Positions 53,336-63,043 of a stretch of DNA of 64,000 nt are shown here, one piece after another (position 1 is the first letter of the stretch; each line of letters begins with the position of its first letter). Below the pieces are notes generated by a model. It saw only the letters and a program-made list of their open reading frames with translations. It had not been told where the DNA came from and did no database searches. This DNA comes from an uncultured Thalassolituus sp. Lineage in GTDB: Bacteria > Pseudomonadota > Gammaproteobacteria > Pseudomonadales > Oceanobacteraceae. Location of the stretch: NCBI RefSeq assembly GCF_950066645.1, contig NZ_CATMFB010000009.1:101826-165825 (forward strand), written 5' to 3'. A program made the position numbers and the translations under genes.

Positions 53336-54986
53336 CCAATCATTATTAAGTGTTGTTGCCATGGAAGGTAAAAACGAGAAGGAAGTTGCTGGTAATCCCC
53401 ATATGGCCGATGAGGATACCAGTCTGATAGCAGATCACAGCTGTACAAAGCAACCTGCAAAACACGTTAAGCATATTAAAGGAAAAACCTATGAAACCAC
53501 CAACAAAATATTAGCCATAATCAGGCAAAGGGGCGACATATACCGTCGTGGCAGGTCACTGACCATCATCAGAGATAACACCTTATTGCCGTTATCGGCA
53601 GCCGGATTAGATTACATTCTTGGACAAGAGATGCAGTTCATCTCAACCAGATACAAGGATGGAATGATCGTTGATGAATGTATCGACCCTCCGAGCCGTG
53701 CTCTGAAGCAAATTCTTGAGAATATCGAGATTCACGATCTTGAAGACCTGAATGCGGTGATCACCGCTCCGGTAATCACCAGACAAGGACGGTATATCTA
53801 TCAACCAGGCTACGACACCGAAACAAAACTGTTTTTAGCTATGGCTGATGTGTGTGACGCATTACCCTTTGAGGTAACGCCTGATCAAGTCCACGATGCC
53901 CTCAGGTTTCTGATGAGTCCATTCAAAGACTTCTCAATGGCCAGCCCCTTGGATAGGAGCGCACTACTGGCACTGTTACTGACGGCAATTGTGCGCCCCA
54001 TTCTGCCGACGGCACCTGCGGGTGGAATCGATGCACCAGTGCAAGGCAGTGGTAAAACACTGCTCGCTGAATGCATCGGAACGCTGGCAACAGGCACCTT
54101 CCCCACTGTGTATCCTCATGTGAACAGCAAAAACGCTGATGAGGAAATCAGAAAACGGTTACAAGCCATCATGAGCAGCGGGACAGATGCCGTTATCTGG
54201 GACAACGTCATCGGCGACTTCAACAGCACAACACTGGCAGGCCTACTGACTTCAAGCACCTATACAGACAGGCTTCTGGGTACCAGCAAGGAAATTCAGC
54301 TGCCTAACAGGTTTCTGCTGATCTTTACGGGCAACAACTTAACCTTCACCGGAGACATGCCAAGAAGGGTTTTAACCTGCAGGATTGATGCAGGCATTGA
54401 AAACCCGGCTACCAGGAGGTTTGACCGCTGCCCTAAAACCTTTGTCCAGAATAACCGGCAAAACCTAGTTATTGCAGGTTTAACACTGATCCGGGCGTAC
54501 CTGGAAAGTGATGACTGCAAAACCGGTGGAGCCGTCCCTAATGAGAGCACCGCATCATTCAGTGATTGGGATTATCTGGTAAGGCAAACCGTCGCCTGGA
54601 TTGCCAAGATAATGGGCGAATCGGAGTATGTTGATCCTGCCAAGGCCTTCAAGCAGTTAGTCAGCTCAGATCCAGAGCTGCAAACGCTTGGCGAAATGTT
54701 GTCATTACTGCAGGTGCTTACCAAGGGGGAATGGTTTACGGCCAAAGATCTTCTCAGGCATTTAGCTGCTCCGCCGCCCGAACATTTGCATATCGCAAAT
54801 GACCTCAGGGATTCACTGCAGGATCTGGCTGGCAACAGGAAGATCGAAACCAGCCTTAGCCTTGGAAAGGTTCTGTCCTATCGGGTTGATCGCCATACAA
54901 ATGGCAAAGTCCTGAAAAAGCAGCAGGCCGGTAACAAGCTGGCTTTCAAAGTCGTGAGCAGCATCAAAGCAGAGGAGCAATTCTGA
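53328..54986 (+). CDS. P-loop ATPase of mobile-element replication type
   Basis: 552 residues. An N-terminal domain of about 190 residues (no motif seen) is followed by a P-loop ATPase with Walker A APVQGSGKTLL near residue 240, Walker B-like DAVIWDN, and a sensor region FLLIFTGNNLTFTGDM. The architecture resembles phage and plasmid replication helicases, but no primase motif is evident. It lies behind alpA as in P4-like islands. Good candidate for the replication or stabilisation protein of the element; substrate unproven. Confidence 0.75.
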   Translation: MANQSLLSVVAMEGKNEKEVAGNPHMADEDTSLIADHSCTKQPAKHVKHIKGKTYETTNKILAIIRQRGDIYRRGRSLTIIRDNTLLPLSAAGLDYILGQEMQFISTRYKDGMIVDECIDPPSRALKQILENIEIHDLEDLNAVITAPVITRQGRYIYQPGYDTETKLFLAMADVCDALPFEVTPDQVHDALRFLMSPFKDFSMASPLDRSALLALLLTAIVRPILPTAPAGGIDAPVQGSGKTLLAECIGTLATGTFPTVYPHVNSKNADEEIRKRLQAIMSSGTDAVIWDNVIGDFNSTTLAGLLTSSTYTDRLLGTSKEIQLPNRFLLIFTGNNLTFTGDMPRRVLTCRIDAGIENPATRRFDRCPKTFVQNNRQNLVIAGLTLIRAYLESDDCKTGGAVPNESTASFSDWDYLVRQTVAWIAKIMGESEYVDPAKAFKQLVSSDPELQTLGEMLSLLQVLTKGEWFTAKDLLRHLAAPPPEHLHIANDLRDSLQDLAGNRKIETSLSLGKVLSYRVDRHTNGKVLKKQQAGNKLAFKVVSSIKAEEQF

Positions 54987-55002
54987 TATAGAAGGGATCG
55001 GT

Positions 55003-55038
55003 TACTTTCACCTCAAGAATTTTCCTGGGGTGAAAGTA
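55003..55038. terminator. Long inverted repeat after the ATPase gene
   Basis: TACTTTCACC(TC) and (GG)GGTGAAAGTA are perfect ten-base arms about 16 bases apart, 16 bp past the ATPase stop. No T-run follows, so it may be a rho-dependent or weak terminator, or a protein-binding dyad next to the IS border. Confidence 0.5.
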
Positions 55039-55064
55039 CCCGATTATCACGATGCTTCTGAGTC

Positions 55065-56391
55065 GAGCCTGTAAATAAATCTGTGTAACTGCCCACCCTA
55101 TTACAGGTGACCGTTCAGGCGGTCACCAAATTCGATAATAATGCGATTCAATGCCGGCCTCCAATCACGGATCGGCATGGTCCATTTCTTCGAAGCCTGC
55201 TGGATCGCCAGGAAAGCCACTTTCAGTGCCGAGTCATCGCTGGGGAATAACTTTCTGCGCTTGGTCGCTTTACGAATCACACTGTTCAGCGACTCGATGG
55301 CATTAGTGGTGTAGATCACCTTGCGAATCGCCGGAGGGTATTCGAACAGCGTAATCAGATTGTCCCAGTGGCTGTTCCAGGATCGAGAGATCTGCGGGTA
55401 TTGGCTGTCCCAGCGTTCGCCAAAGGCATCCAGCGCCTGCCGGGCTTCACGTTCGGTGGCAGACTGGTAGATCTGCTTCAGATCGGCCGTTACGGCCTTG
55501 TAGTCCTTCCAGGACACGTAGCGCAGCGAGTTGCGAACCATGTGCACGATACACAGTTGTATCTTGGTCTGCGGATACTCTGCAGCAATCGCATCCGGGA
55601 ACCCTTTCAGGCCGTCCACACAGGCGGTAAGGATGTCCTCCAGACCAGGGTTTTTCAGTTCCGTCAGTACCGATAGCCAGAACTTCGCGCCTTCCGTTTC
55701 AGCCAGCCAAAGGCCAAGAAGCTCCTTCTGGCCTTCCATGTTGATAGCCAGAGCCAGGTACAGGGATTTGTTGATGACGCGTTTATCCTGTCGAATTTTC
55801 AGAACAATGCAGTCCAGATAGACGATAGGATAGATCGGATCCAGCGGGCGGTTCTGCCACTCGTGAACCTGCTCGATAACTCGCTCTGTCACCTTAGAGA
55901 CGAGCGTGGCCAATATATCCGCGTCATACATTTCCTTGAAGGCATCCACGATATCCCGGGTGCTCAGGCCCTTGGCGTAAAGTGCGAGGATTTGGTCATC
56001 CATCTGGGTCAGACGGGACTGGCCTTTACGGACGAATTGAGGTTCGAAGGAACCGTTCCGGTCTCGGGGAGCCTGTATCGATACTTCGCCGTGCTGCCCT
56101 TTCAGGCGCTTGGCTGAATAGCCGTTACGGCTATTGCCAGTGCCACGGCCTTCAGGAGCATGTTTCTCGTATCCGAGGTGCTCGTCCAGTTCGGCATTGA
56201 GGGCGGTTTCAACAGTCAGTTTGATCAACTGTTGAGTAAGAGCTCCGAGATCTTTTTCAGACTTAATGTCTTTGGCCAACTCGGCGGCCATGGCTTTGAG
56301 TTTTTTCTTGGTCCAATTGCATACCCACGATGGCATCCTTTTAAAAAGGTTGCTCAGTCGTGGGCAGTTACACAATTTGGTTTACAGGCTC
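55065..56391 (-). mobile_element. IS256-family insertion sequence
   Basis: About 1.33 kb bounded by imperfect inverted repeats: both ends begin GAGCCTGTAAA and share TGTGTAACTGCCCA after a slightly variable middle. The transposase fills it on the minus strand. The flanks (TTCTGAGTC left, TTATGCTTT right) do not form the 8-9 bp direct repeat normally made on insertion. The right end touches the stop codon of cusA. This points to a deletion, rearrangement or recombination between two copies rather than a simple insertion. Confidence 0.88.
55101..56336 (-). CDS. IS256-family transposase
   Basis: A mutator-type DDE transposase of about 411 residues. Characteristic phrases include HLGYEKH, NSRNGYS, MYDADILATLVSKVT, IVYLDCIVLKI (first Asp), ACVDGLKGFPDAI (second Asp), CIVHMVRNSLRYVSWKD and TTNAIESLNSVIRK near the Glu. 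The open frame extends to 56375, but that start lies inside the terminal repeat, so ATG 56336 is preferred; ATG 56291 is another option. It appears intact and may be active. Confidence 0.93.
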   Translation of the reverse strand: MPSWVCNWTKKKLKAMAAELAKDIKSEKDLGALTQQLIKLTVETALNAELDEHLGYEKHAPEGRGTGNSRNGYSAKRLKGQHGEVSIQAPRDRNGSFEPQFVRKGQSRLTQMDDQILALYAKGLSTRDIVDAFKEMYDADILATLVSKVTERVIEQVHEWQNRPLDPIYPIVYLDCIVLKIRQDKRVINKSLYLALAINMEGQKELLGLWLAETEGAKFWLSVLTELKNPGLEDILTACVDGLKGFPDAIAAEYPQTKIQLCIVHMVRNSLRYVSWKDYKAVTADLKQIYQSATEREARQALDAFGERWDSQYPQISRSWNSHWDNLITLFEYPPAIRKVIYTTNAIESLNSVIRKATKRRKLFPSDDSALKVAFLAIQQASKKWTMPIRDWRPALNRIIIEFGDRLNGHL

Positions 56392-59300
56392 TTATGCTTT
56401 CAGCGAGCGGGTGCGCCATAGGTAATACACGACGGGTAATACCAACAACGTTAAAATCACAGCACTCACCATTCCGCCCACCATAGGCGCCGCAATCCGG
56501 CTAACAACTTCCGCACCTGTTCCGGAACTGAACATAATGGGCAACAATCCAGCGATAGTGGAGACCGTAGTCATCATTACGGGTCTTACACGAAGTCCCG
56601 CGCCCTGTGTCACAGCTTCGAGCAAATCTTCTTTTAATGGTTGCACTCCACGCTCACGACAGGTATCTAACAATTGGTGATATGCTTGGTTAAGATAAGT
56701 TAACATGATGATACCTATTTCCACCGTAACCCCCGCCAGTGCAATAAAACCAACCGCAACCGCGACAGAAAAATTATAGCCAAGCAGGTACATCAGCCAG
56801 ATTGAACCAATTACCGCCAGTGGTAGTGTTCCCAGAATAATGGCTATTTCAGTGAAGTTACGAAAATTCATGTATAACAGAATGATAATGATGGCAAGCG
56901 TCAAAGGAACCACATAGGTCAGTTTCTCTTTGGCGCGCAGCATGTATTCGTACTGACCGGACCAGGCCACCGAGTAACCGGCCGGTAAATCCAATTGCTG
57001 CTCGACCGTTGCCATGGCCGCTTGTACATAGCTGCCCACGTCCACCCCATCGATATCTACAAAGGTCCAGCCATTCAGCCTGGCGTTCTCGCTCTTGATC
57101 GCTGGCGGGCCGTCCTCCACATAGACATTGGCCACATCGGCGAGCGCAATGCGTTGGCCGCTGGGCGTAACGATGGGCAGCAGCGCCAGCTGTTCTGGCG
57201 AGTCTCGATAGTCCTGCGGGTAGCGCAGATTGATCGGATAACGCTCCAGCCCCTCAATGGTCTGCGCCACATTCATTCCCCCAATGGCCGTGGCTATTAC
57301 CTGCTGCACATCAGCAATATTGAGGCCATAGCGCGCCGCCTGTGCACGCTGAATATCCACCTTGATGTAACGCCCACCGGCCACCCTTTCGGAATACACC
57401 GAGGCTGTGCCGGGTACATCCTTGAGGATCTGCTCTAGTCGCTGCCCAATCTTCTGAATTTCTCGCAGATCCTCGCCCGCCACCTTGATGCCTACCGGCG
57501 TCTTGATACCGGTGGCCAGCATGTCGATGCGAGTCTTGATCGGCATCACCCAAGCGTTGGTTAGACCGGGGAATTTCACTAGCGCATCCAGCTCCTTCTT
57601 GAGCTTCTCCGTGGTCATGCCCTCGCGCCATTCCTCTTTAGGCTTGAGCTGAATAAAGGTCTCGATCATGGTCAGCGGAGCGGGATCCGTGGCTGTCTCG
57701 GCACGGCCGATTTTACCAAACACGGTTTTTACCTCAGGCACTGTCGCGATCAGCTTGTCGGTCTGCTGCAACAATTCCCTGGCTTTGCCTATCGAGATCC
57801 CCGGATAAGTGGTCGGCATATACATCAGATCACCTTCATCCAGATCGGGGATGAATTCACTACCAATCTTGTTAACCGGCCAGATCCCAACGAGGAAAAT
57901 CACAACCGCCATGGCAAGTGTAATTTTCGGAAAACGCAATACGGTTTTCAGCAGGGGCATGTACCCGGCAATCAGTAATCGATTAACGGGATTCTTGTTT
58001 TCCGCTACCACCTTGCCTCTGATGAAATATCCCATCAAAACCGGCACCACTGTGATAGCAAGCGCCGCACTGGCTGCCATGGCATAGGTTTTGGTAAAGG
58101 CCAACGGGCTGAACATCCGGCCCTCTTGGGCTTCCAGGGTAAACACAGGTACAAAGCTCACAGTGATAATAAGCAAACTGAAAAACAGCGCCGGACCGAC
58201 TTCACTGGCTGACGCCGCCACGATTTTCCAACGGTTCTCTGGCGTCAAGGGCGTACGTTCCATATGCTTATGCATGTTTTCGATCATGACAATCGCGCCA
58301 TCAATCATGGCGCCTATCGCAATCGCAATACCGCCTAATGACATGATATTGGCATTGAGACCTTGCCAATACATCACGGTAAAAGCCGTGAGTATACCTA
58401 GCGGCAGACTGAAGACCGCCACCAGTGAGGACCTGACATGAAATAGGAAAATGACACAGATCAACGCCACAATGGCGAGTTCTTCGGCCAGACTTTTCCA
58501 CAAACTGTCAATGGCGCGAGATATCAGCCCTGAACGATCATAAACGGTTACGATCTCCACGCCATCGGGCAAACCCGCCTTGAGTTTTTCCAGCTTGGCC
58601 TTGACCCCATCAATGGTTTTCTGGGCGTTCTCACCGAAACGCATCACCACAATACCGCCCACCACTTCACCTTCGCCGTTCAACTCGGCGATGCCACGGC
58701 GCATTTGCGGCCCCAACTCGATATCCGCCACATCCTTGAGCAACAGCGGCGTACCGTTAACATCCAACCCTAACGGAATGTTGGCCAGATCATCGATACC
58801 CTGGATGTAGCCGCTGGCGCGCACCATGTACTCGGCTTCGGCCATTTCCACCACCGAGGCGCCCACTTCCTGGTTGCCGCGCTGGATCGCCATCTGAATA
58901 AGGGACAGGGGAATACTGAAAGCACGCAGTTTCTCCGGGTTCACTTTCACTTGGTACTGCTTAACCATGCCGCCGAGCGCCGAGACTTCGGAAACACCCG
59001 GCACGGTTTGCAGCTCGTATTTCAGGAACCAGTCCTGCAGGCTGCGCAACTGACTAAGATCATGCTTGCCGGTACGGTCCACCAGGGCGTAGAGATAGGC
59101 CCAGCCAACTCCGGTAGCGTCCGGCCCCAGTTGCGGCCGGGCGCTAGGCGGTAATGTGGGCGCGACCTGAGACAGGTACTCCAGCACCCGGGAACGTGCC
59201 CAGTAGGCATCGGTATCCTCGTCGAAAATGACATACACAAAGGAATCGCCAAAAAAGGAATAACCGCGCACGGTAACCGCACCAGGTACCGACAACATGG

Positions 59301-59514
59301 CAGTAGTCAGTGGATACGTGACCTGGTCCTCCACCACCTGCGGCGCCTGCCCAGGAAAACTGGTCTTAATAATGACCTGTACATCGGACAGATCGGGAAT
59401 GGCGTCCACCGGGGTGTTTTTCAGCGAATAGAGACCTATCCCCACCAGCATCAAAGTAGCCAGCAGCACGAAGAAACGGTTACCGACGGACCAACGGATT
59501 ATCGATTCAATCAT
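56392..59514 (-). CDS. cusA: Copper/silver efflux RND transporter CusA
   Basis: A 1040-residue heavy-metal RND pump of the inner membrane. Features include SIIRWSVGNRFFVLLATL at the first helix, DAIPDLSDVQVI, and DGAIVMIENMHKH in the central transmembrane domain. It moves Cu(I)/Ag(I) out through the periplasm with CusB and an outer-membrane channel. The first codons overlap cusB by 8 bp. The stop codon lies directly next to the IS256 end, with the C-terminus (YLWRTRSLKA) apparently complete. Confidence 0.92.
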   Translation of the reverse strand: MIESIIRWSVGNRFFVLLATLMLVGIGLYSLKNTPVDAIPDLSDVQVIIKTSFPGQAPQVVEDQVTYPLTTAMLSVPGAVTVRGYSFFGDSFVYVIFDEDTDAYWARSRVLEYLSQVAPTLPPSARPQLGPDATGVGWAYLYALVDRTGKHDLSQLRSLQDWFLKYELQTVPGVSEVSALGGMVKQYQVKVNPEKLRAFSIPLSLIQMAIQRGNQEVGASVVEMAEAEYMVRASGYIQGIDDLANIPLGLDVNGTPLLLKDVADIELGPQMRRGIAELNGEGEVVGGIVVMRFGENAQKTIDGVKAKLEKLKAGLPDGVEIVTVYDRSGLISRAIDSLWKSLAEELAIVALICVIFLFHVRSSLVAVFSLPLGILTAFTVMYWQGLNANIMSLGGIAIAIGAMIDGAIVMIENMHKHMERTPLTPENRWKIVAASASEVGPALFFSLLIITVSFVPVFTLEAQEGRMFSPLAFTKTYAMAASAALAITVVPVLMGYFIRGKVVAENKNPVNRLLIAGYMPLLKTVLRFPKITLAMAVVIFLVGIWPVNKIGSEFIPDLDEGDLMYMPTTYPGISIGKARELLQQTDKLIATVPEVKTVFGKIGRAETATDPAPLTMIETFIQLKPKEEWREGMTTEKLKKELDALVKFPGLTNAWVMPIKTRIDMLATGIKTPVGIKVAGEDLREIQKIGQRLEQILKDVPGTASVYSERVAGGRYIKVDIQRAQAARYGLNIADVQQVIATAIGGMNVAQTIEGLERYPINLRYPQDYRDSPEQLALLPIVTPSGQRIALADVANVYVEDGPPAIKSENARLNGWTFVDIDGVDVGSYVQAAMATVEQQLDLPAGYSVAWSGQYEYMLRAKEKLTYVVPLTLAIIIILLYMNFRNFTEIAIILGTLPLAVIGSIWLMYLLGYNFSVAVAVGFIALAGVTVEIGIIMLTYLNQAYHQLLDTCRERGVQPLKEDLLEAVTQGAGLRVRPVMMTTVSTIAGLLPIMFSSGTGAEVVSRIAAPMVGGMVSAVILTLLVLPVVYYLWRTRSLKA

Positions 59515-61132
59515 GATTGTGCTCCTTTTGATCGTGACCGCCGTGGTTCATGCCCTGGTGTTCGCTGTGCTCCGGCATCGACATATCACCGTGATCCATA
59601 CCCTCGTGCTGACCGTGATCCATTCCCGCAGGCATGGCATCATTGCCTTGCTCATTGGGAATATGCACTTGGGTAATCTGGTATCCACCACTGTTGTTAT
59701 TGGTGATCTGCACATGCAGGCGCATTCCCTGTTTGAGCGCATCCATGTCCACAGCCTCAGCGACGGTGAAATCCATGGTCATGGTGGGCCATTGCCAGTC
59801 CGGGATGGCCTCGTGCTCCAGGGTCACCATGCGGTGATCCGGCATCAGGCTGTCGATACGTGCAGCCACCCAGACTGAGCGGGAATCAGCGTCTGCCTTT
59901 ACATCCATTGATTCGCCTTGCTGATCGCGCTTGGCCATGCGCTTGAAGTCCGACGTCTTGCTGGATTCCGAGTCGATCAGGAACTGAGCAGAGGTCACAA
60001 TGCGCTCCCCTTCTTTGAGTCCCGACTGAATTTCCACCTGCCGTTCGCCCACACGCCCGACCTCAACGGCCACCGATTTGAATTTGCCATCACCCAGCGC
60101 CAACACCACGCGCGCCTGGCTGCCGGTACGGATCAGCGCTTCTCGCGGGATTAACAGTGCTTCAGCCCCCGCCTGGGTCTCAATGACCATCTGCGCGAAC
60201 ATGCCCGGCTTGAGGAAGTCGTCCGGGTTGTTGAAATGCACCCGGATTTGCGCGGTACGTGTCTTGGCATTCAAAGACGGATAGACATAGTCCACCTGGC
60301 CCAACCAATCCCGACCGGGCAGGTAATCGAGCCGCATCCGCACCTGGTCGCCGGTCTTGACCAGGCTTGCCTGTCGTTCGAACACCTCACCGATCACCCA
60401 GATATGCTCCAGTTGGCCGATGATCATCAGACTCAAGCCAGGCTTGACGAACATGCCCTCACGCACCGCGAGATTGTCCAGTACCCCGGACTGCGGCGCG
60501 GCAACGGTGATGGTCTGGCTGACCTTGCGGGTTTTACGCAGCCGGTCGATATCTGCCTGAGGTACTTGCAGCGCCAACAAGCGTTCCACGGCAGCGCCGA
60601 TCAACACCGGATTGTCGCGTTTCAACGCCAACAACAATTCCTCCTGGGCGTTGACCAGGGTGGGTGAATAGAGGGTGTACAGGGGGTCGCCCTGTCTGAC
60701 CGGATCCCCGGCGGCCTTGACATGGAGCTTCTCGATCCAGCCTTCCACGCGCGGGCTGATATGCACCAGCCGGTTCTCATCGTATTGCACGTAACCGACG
60801 GTTTTGACATCCAGATCCAGAGACCCTACCTCAACCGTGGCGGTGCGCACGCCGAGATTGTTGACGACCTCGGGCGATATCTTGACGGTGCCGGCTTCAT
60901 CCTCTCCGGCGGATTTCTCGTACACAGGGATCAGATCCATGCCCATGGGCGATTTGCCAGGCTTATCGCGCTTGTAGTTGGGATCCATGGGCGCCACCCA
61001 GTAAAGTGGCTTGCGTTCTCCGCCGGTTGCTGTCATATCCCTCTCATCGGGGTTGCCGAGCAGCCAGACGCCGGATGCGCCGAGCAGCGCGCCGACGGCC
61101 GTGCCCAGCAAGGTTTTGGTGAATGTATTCAT
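59507..61132 (-). CDS. cusB: RND adaptor CusB with C-terminal CusF domain and His/Met tail
   Basis: 541 residues. After an N-terminal anchor there is a heavy-metal-binding stretch (YWVAPMDPNYKRDKPGKSPM), then the membrane-fusion adaptor core (HISPRVEGWIEKL, VGRVGERQVEIQSGLKEGE). Residues 415-495 are a CusF-like domain (DWQWPTMTMDF holds the Cu(I)-binding Trp and Met). The last 43 residues are His-, Met-, Asp- and Gly-rich with repeated MDHG. The metallochaperone CusF is usually a separate gene, so this is a fusion with an added metal-binding tail. Confidence 0.9.
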   Translation of the reverse strand: MNTFTKTLLGTAVGALLGASGVWLLGNPDERDMTATGGERKPLYWVAPMDPNYKRDKPGKSPMGMDLIPVYEKSAGEDEAGTVKISPEVVNNLGVRTATVEVGSLDLDVKTVGYVQYDENRLVHISPRVEGWIEKLHVKAAGDPVRQGDPLYTLYSPTLVNAQEELLLALKRDNPVLIGAAVERLLALQVPQADIDRLRKTRKVSQTITVAAPQSGVLDNLAVREGMFVKPGLSLMIIGQLEHIWVIGEVFERQASLVKTGDQVRMRLDYLPGRDWLGQVDYVYPSLNAKTRTAQIRVHFNNPDDFLKPGMFAQMVIETQAGAEALLIPREALIRTGSQARVVLALGDGKFKSVAVEVGRVGERQVEIQSGLKEGERIVTSAQFLIDSESSKTSDFKRMAKRDQQGESMDVKADADSRSVWVAARIDSLMPDHRMVTLEHEAIPDWQWPTMTMDFTVAEAVDMDALKQGMRLHVQITNNNSGGYQITQVHIPNEQGNDAMPAGMDHGQHEGMDHGDMSMPEHSEHQGMNHGGHDQKEHNHD

Positions 61133-61143
61133 GTTGAACCCCT

Positions 61144-62472
61144 TTAAAACGGTTTCGCCGTCCGTGCATCGTCGAACGACGCCTCGGCGAGCAGGTAATT
61201 GATTTGGGCGATGGTCTTCTGCCGATCCACGGCAATGGCGAGCGCGTCGACCTTGGCATTCAATTCGGCAATGCGGGCACGCACGGCTTCGGCAAAGTCG
61301 CCGTCGTCGTTGTTGTAGGCGGTCAGCGAAGCTTCTGCCTGCTCAGCCATTTGCGGCAGCAGCTGATCGGCGTATAACGCCTGGCGTTCATCGAGACGCG
61401 CCAGTTGCACGCTCGCGGTTTCCAGTTCCGCCATCAGCCGACGACCAAGCAAGTGCTTTTCGGTTTTGATGGCCTCGGTTCGATTGACGGCGGCGCTGAC
61501 TTCCTTGTCCTGCCGGTTACCGGTGAAAATGGGCAGGTCGAAGTTCACGCCTATGGAGAGCAGATCCGCCCGGTCGCGCCCCATGGGATCGTTGTCGCGA
61601 TAGCCGTATTGGGCGGTCAGGCCCCATTCGGGCTTGTATTTCTGCTTGGCCAGATCAACACCGGTTTGCGTGGCATCGATACGCTGATCCAGTGCCCGTA
61701 GCGCGGGATGATGGCGGATCCATTCGTAGCGCGTATGCTCGCTGGCCTGCTTAATGGTCGGTGCCGACAACGGCCTGGAAAGAGACTGTGTCGGTAGTAC
61801 CGGAGCCAGAGGGACAGTGGCAGGCGCGCCGATCCATTCGGACAGGCGCTTCTGTGCGGCTTGCTGTTGCTGCCTGAGCATCGTCAGTCTGTCTTCGAGA
61901 CGAGTCAGCTCCAACTGCGCGCGAATTACGTCCTGCTGACGTGCCCTGCCCAGCGCCGAGGAGTAACCCGCTTTGGCGGCATCCACCAACTGCTCAAACA
62001 GTGCGCGATCCTGTTCGATCAGCCGGATACTCTCCTGCGCCTTGAAGGCTTCCAGCCACAACTGGCTGACCGTAGCGCCTACCTTGGCCCGACGATCCAG
62101 CCTTAGTAAGGGATGCTGCTCGGCTAGCTGCTGCTTTTGTCGGCGGGTGAGCGACAGACTGTCACCCCGGGGAAACATTTGGCTGATCCCCACCGACAAC
62201 TGAGTCATGCCTTCCTGATTGATGTCAAAAGAATCAACAGGGAAACTGCCGGCCATCAGGCTCATTCGGGGATCCGGCAAAGTCGTCGCGGCGGTCGCTT
62301 CGTCGGTAAGGGCCTGCTGAGTGTACTGGCTACCGGTGAGCCAGGGATCGGTATCTATGGCGAGGGTTATCGCCTCGTCCAGCGTCAGGGTCTCGGGAAG
62401 GGATTGCGCAAAGGCTATGACACTGCCTATACCGAGCGGCAGGATAAAAAGCATGGTGACGAATATTTTCAT
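61144..62472 (-). CDS. cusC: TolC-family outer-membrane efflux protein
   Basis: A 442-residue outer-membrane channel with signal peptide (MKIFVTMLFILPLGIGSVIAFA) and two repeats of the TolC alpha-barrel (LPETLTLDEAITLAIDTDPW near the start, then heptad-rich helices). It has no lipobox, unlike many CusC proteins. It lies 11 bp upstream of cusB and overlaps the DUF411 gene by 4 bp, so all are in one operon. The name follows context. Confidence 0.88.
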   Translation of the reverse strand: MKIFVTMLFILPLGIGSVIAFAQSLPETLTLDEAITLAIDTDPWLTGSQYTQQALTDEATAATTLPDPRMSLMAGSFPVDSFDINQEGMTQLSVGISQMFPRGDSLSLTRRQKQQLAEQHPLLRLDRRAKVGATVSQLWLEAFKAQESIRLIEQDRALFEQLVDAAKAGYSSALGRARQQDVIRAQLELTRLEDRLTMLRQQQQAAQKRLSEWIGAPATVPLAPVLPTQSLSRPLSAPTIKQASEHTRYEWIRHHPALRALDQRIDATQTGVDLAKQKYKPEWGLTAQYGYRDNDPMGRDRADLLSIGVNFDLPIFTGNRQDKEVSAAVNRTEAIKTEKHLLGRRLMAELETASVQLARLDERQALYADQLLPQMAEQAEASLTAYNNDDGDFAEAVRARIAELNAKVDALAIAVDRQKTIAQINYLLAEASFDDARTAKPF

Positions 62473-63011
62473 GGCTGCGCTTCCGGTTGTTGGAGTGGCT
62501 GAACCTGTTGAGCCGCGCTCTCGACACTGGCAAACACTTCAGTGCTGCCGTCTTTTTTCATCAGCAGAACCCGGTATGGCATGAACTTGTCACCCACCTC
62601 CATACCCGGACTGCCAACGGGCATGGCGGGCACTGTCAGCCCAATCCCGTCGGCTGGCGGATTAGCCAGAAACTGATGAATATAGCGGGCCGGGATATGC
62701 CCCTCAAAGGCATAGCCTTGTGACGACACCGCTGTGTGGCAGGAACGCAGGTTGTTTGCGATTCGATAGCGATCCTTGATGGCGTCCAGATTAGCCGGGT
62801 GTTCGACACTGGCCTCAAAGCCCTCGGCTTCAAGGTGATCTATCCATTTTTTACAGCAGCCACAGGTAGGGCTTTTGTAGACGGTAAGCGTTTCAACTGC
62901 ACCAGCGGATGGGTCAGATGTTTTTGGGTTTTTAGGCCCATCATTACAGGCCGCGATCAAGGGCAGCGTCAACAGCCCCAACACCAAGCCCGTTAATTTA
63001 AATCGATACAT
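62469..63011 (-). CDS. DUF411 metal-binding lipoprotein
   Basis: ATG 63011 has a strong GGAGG site and is preferred to the first in-frame ATG at 63029. The product of 180 residues has a lipobox LIAAC and the family phrase TLTVYKSPTCGCCKKWIDHLEAEGF, split here between the metal-binding CxxCC and the helix after it, then SCHTAVSSQGYAFEGHIPA. DUF411 proteins are tied to copper and other metal resistance. It ends with a Gln-rich tail. Confidence 0.88.
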   Translation of the reverse strand: MYRFKLTGLVLGLLTLPLIAACNDGPKNPKTSDPSAGAVETLTVYKSPTCGCCKKWIDHLEAEGFEASVEHPANLDAIKDRYRIANNLRSCHTAVSSQGYAFEGHIPARYIHQFLANPPADGIGLTVPAMPVGSPGMEVGDKFMPYRVLLMKKDGSTEVFASVESAAQQVQPLQQPEAQP

Positions 63012-63043
63012 AGTTGCCTCCGAAGACAATTGAATATTTGCCG

